Shown here one piece after another: positions 62,885 to 64,000 of a stretch of DNA of 64,000 nucleotides. Both the position numbers and the translations under genes were made by a program. Source of the DNA: Lentibacillus sp. CBA3610 (GTDB taxonomy: Bacteria > Bacillota > Bacilli > Bacillales > Amphibacillaceae); NCBI RefSeq assembly GCF_013373365.1, contig NZ_CP035925.1:2232001-2296000 (forward strand). The letters run 5' to 3'. A model generated the notes under the pieces. It was given only the letters and a program-made list of their open reading frames with translations, made no database searches and was not told where the DNA came from. Positions within the stretch are counted from its first letter, which is position 1, and each line of letters opens with the position of its first letter.

Positions 62885-64000
62885 CCAGGAACTCTCGCAA
62901 GCGATTGTGAAGCATCTTGGCGGTGAAAATAATATTACCAATCTCACCAATTGTATTACAAGACTTCGTATCGATTTGAAATCACGCAACAATGTGGACC
63001 TGGAAGCTATTAAAGAAATAGATGAGATCCTGAGTGTCATTGATCAGGGAACCATTCAAATCGTTCTGGGCCCAGGCAAAGTGACAAAAGTTGCAAACGA
63101 AATACACGAGAAAACGTCAATTGATGTCGATGTTGAAGACGCAGATGAAGACAGTGAATTTGATGTCGCTGGCGATACAAAAGCATCCTATAAAGCAAAG
63201 CAAACATCAATCTTTCAGCAATTATTCAGACATATCGGTAATATATTTGTTCCAATTGTCCCAGGCCTTGTAGCATCAGGGTTAATGCTGGGAATTGCAA
63301 ACCTGATCCTGAACCTGGCCGATGCAGAAATGATTAACCCGGCTGTACTCGAATCAGACTGGTACATGCTGCTTGAAGCAATCGGTAATCTGCTGTTTGG
63401 TTCGCTTGGCGTATTTGTCGGTATAAATACAGCCAGAGAATTCGGCGGGACCATGGTGCTTGGCGGCATCGCAGGCTTACTGATTTACGCACCTGTCTTA
63501 GGTGATATTGGAACCTTAAGTCTATTTGGATTGAACTTGAACATCAGCTCTGGTCTCGGTGGTTTGCTTGGTGTTATTGTCGCTGCCTATCTTTTCACAC
63601 GAATTGAAAAATTTATCCGCAAACGTGTACACGATAGCCTGGATCTCATTCTCACACCACTAATCACCGTCATGGTCGGATCACTGGCCACCATTGTCGT
63701 TATCCAGCCAATCGCAGGTGTGCTGATGGATGGTATTACGTGGTTCCTCGTTGATGTCATGCTTGAAGCAGGTGGTGTCATTGGCGGATTCATTCTCTCG
63801 GCCACATTCCTTCCACTTGTAACCGTGGGAATGCATCAGGGATTGATTCCGGTACACCTGGAACTCATTGATCAGTTTGGTTCAACCACACTGCTCCCTA
63901 TTCTTGCCATGGCAGGCGGTGGACAAGTCGGTGCTATGATCGCCATTTATATTAAAACAAAGAATAAACGGCTCAAAAATACAGTCGCAAGCGTTACCCC
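62877..64000 (+). CDS. murP: PTS N-acetylmuramic acid transporter EIIBC, cut by window edge
   Basis: A frame beginning MNNQELSQAIVKHLGG stays open to the right edge. The EIIB phosphocysteine lies in TNCITRLRI (C26) and EIIC helices start at IGNIFVPIVPGLVASG, with GMHQGLIPVHLELID near the end of the window. This is the glucose-family (GlcNAc/MurNAc) EIIBC layout; murQ next to it indicates MurNAc. It imports and phosphorylates MurNAc, producing the MurQ substrate. An EIIA must come from elsewhere. Confidence 0.9.
   Translation, partial: MNNQELSQAIVKHLGGENNITNLTNCITRLRIDLKSRNNVDLEAIKEIDEILSVIDQGTIQIVLGPGKVTKVANEIHEKTSIDVDVEDADEDSEFDVAGDTKASYKAKQTSIFQQLFRHIGNIFVPIVPGLVASGLMLGIANLILNLADAEMINPAVLESDWYMLLEAIGNLLFGSLGVFVGINTAREFGGTMVLGGIAGLLIYAPVLGDIGTLSLFGLNLNISSGLGGLLGVIVAAYLFTRIEKFIRKRVHDSLDLILTPLITVMVGSLATIVVIQPIAGVLMDGITWFLVDVMLEAGGVIGGFILSATFLPLVTVGMHQGLIPVHLELIDQFGSTTLLPILAMAGGGQVGAMIAIYIKTKNKRLKNTVASVT

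Overview
The window is chromosomal DNA from a spore-former-like, moderately halophilic Bacillaceae (Lentibacillus/Virgibacillus type). The evidence is a Bacillus-style ilv-leu operon with a T-box, paired YojN/YojO, MtnE and RocB homologues, a sortase D/YhcR-like pair, strong AGGAGG ribosome sites, an OpuC-type osmolyte importer and acidic secreted proteins. The genus is inference.

Layout. 1-8854 holds branched-chain amino acid synthesis: leuA (cut by the left edge), ilvC, ilvN and ilvB behind a T-box leader with a promoter and an upstream cre, then separately transcribed ilvD, a BASS-family transporter and ilvE. 8996-10390 is a queuosine-precursor unit (preQ1-I riboswitch, queF, yhhQ). 10721-14507 holds an RNase H-fold protein, a small membrane protein, a frameshifted HAD phosphatase and an amidase. 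14752-20640 is a decay zone: broken proline dehydrogenase, SpeG-like acetyltransferase, coiled-coil protein, Na+/alanine symporter, and a degenerate IS1380-type element with inverted repeats and a 6-bp target duplication. 20931-31162 holds yojN/yojO, a REP-associated tyrosine transposase (RAYT), a DMT transporter, htpX, an RQC-minor protein, flavohaemoglobin hmp behind three Fnr-type boxes, and a frameshifted phosphoesterase. 31180-31947 looks like an ORF-less group II intron beside a terminator. 31992-42116 holds a giant secreted nuclease/5'-nucleotidase, sortase D, a DinB protein and the fructose operon fruR-fruK-fruA. 42802-48736 holds rocB and a small defence island (AbiE toxin-antitoxin plus a TOTE-type primase-helicase). 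49150-57070 holds mtnE, an ABC ATPase, an LCP enzyme, a stress-type SDR, a hydroxyacid dehydrogenase and an asparagine synthetase lacking its glutaminase cysteine. 57406-60762 is an OpuC-type osmolyte transporter and 61090-64000 a MurNAc utilisation operon (rpiR-type regulator, murQ, murP cut by the right edge).

Two repeat systems stand out. (1) A 27-bp palindrome of the form GGGACA..GGGTCTGACCCC..GTCCC occurs about a dozen times. Two copies flank the RAYT gene in opposite orientation, one pair forms the ilvD stop codon, and one sits in frame inside fruA. (2) Five intergenic arrays repeat a short core at almost exactly 21-bp pitch: three with core GCGCGA, one with TCGCACG, one with CGCTGTAG. 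Three show a 42-bp A/B dimer. The GCGCGA arrays lie next to promoters; the other two lie between convergent genes. I recognise no named family for them, and they are the best candidate here for something undescribed.
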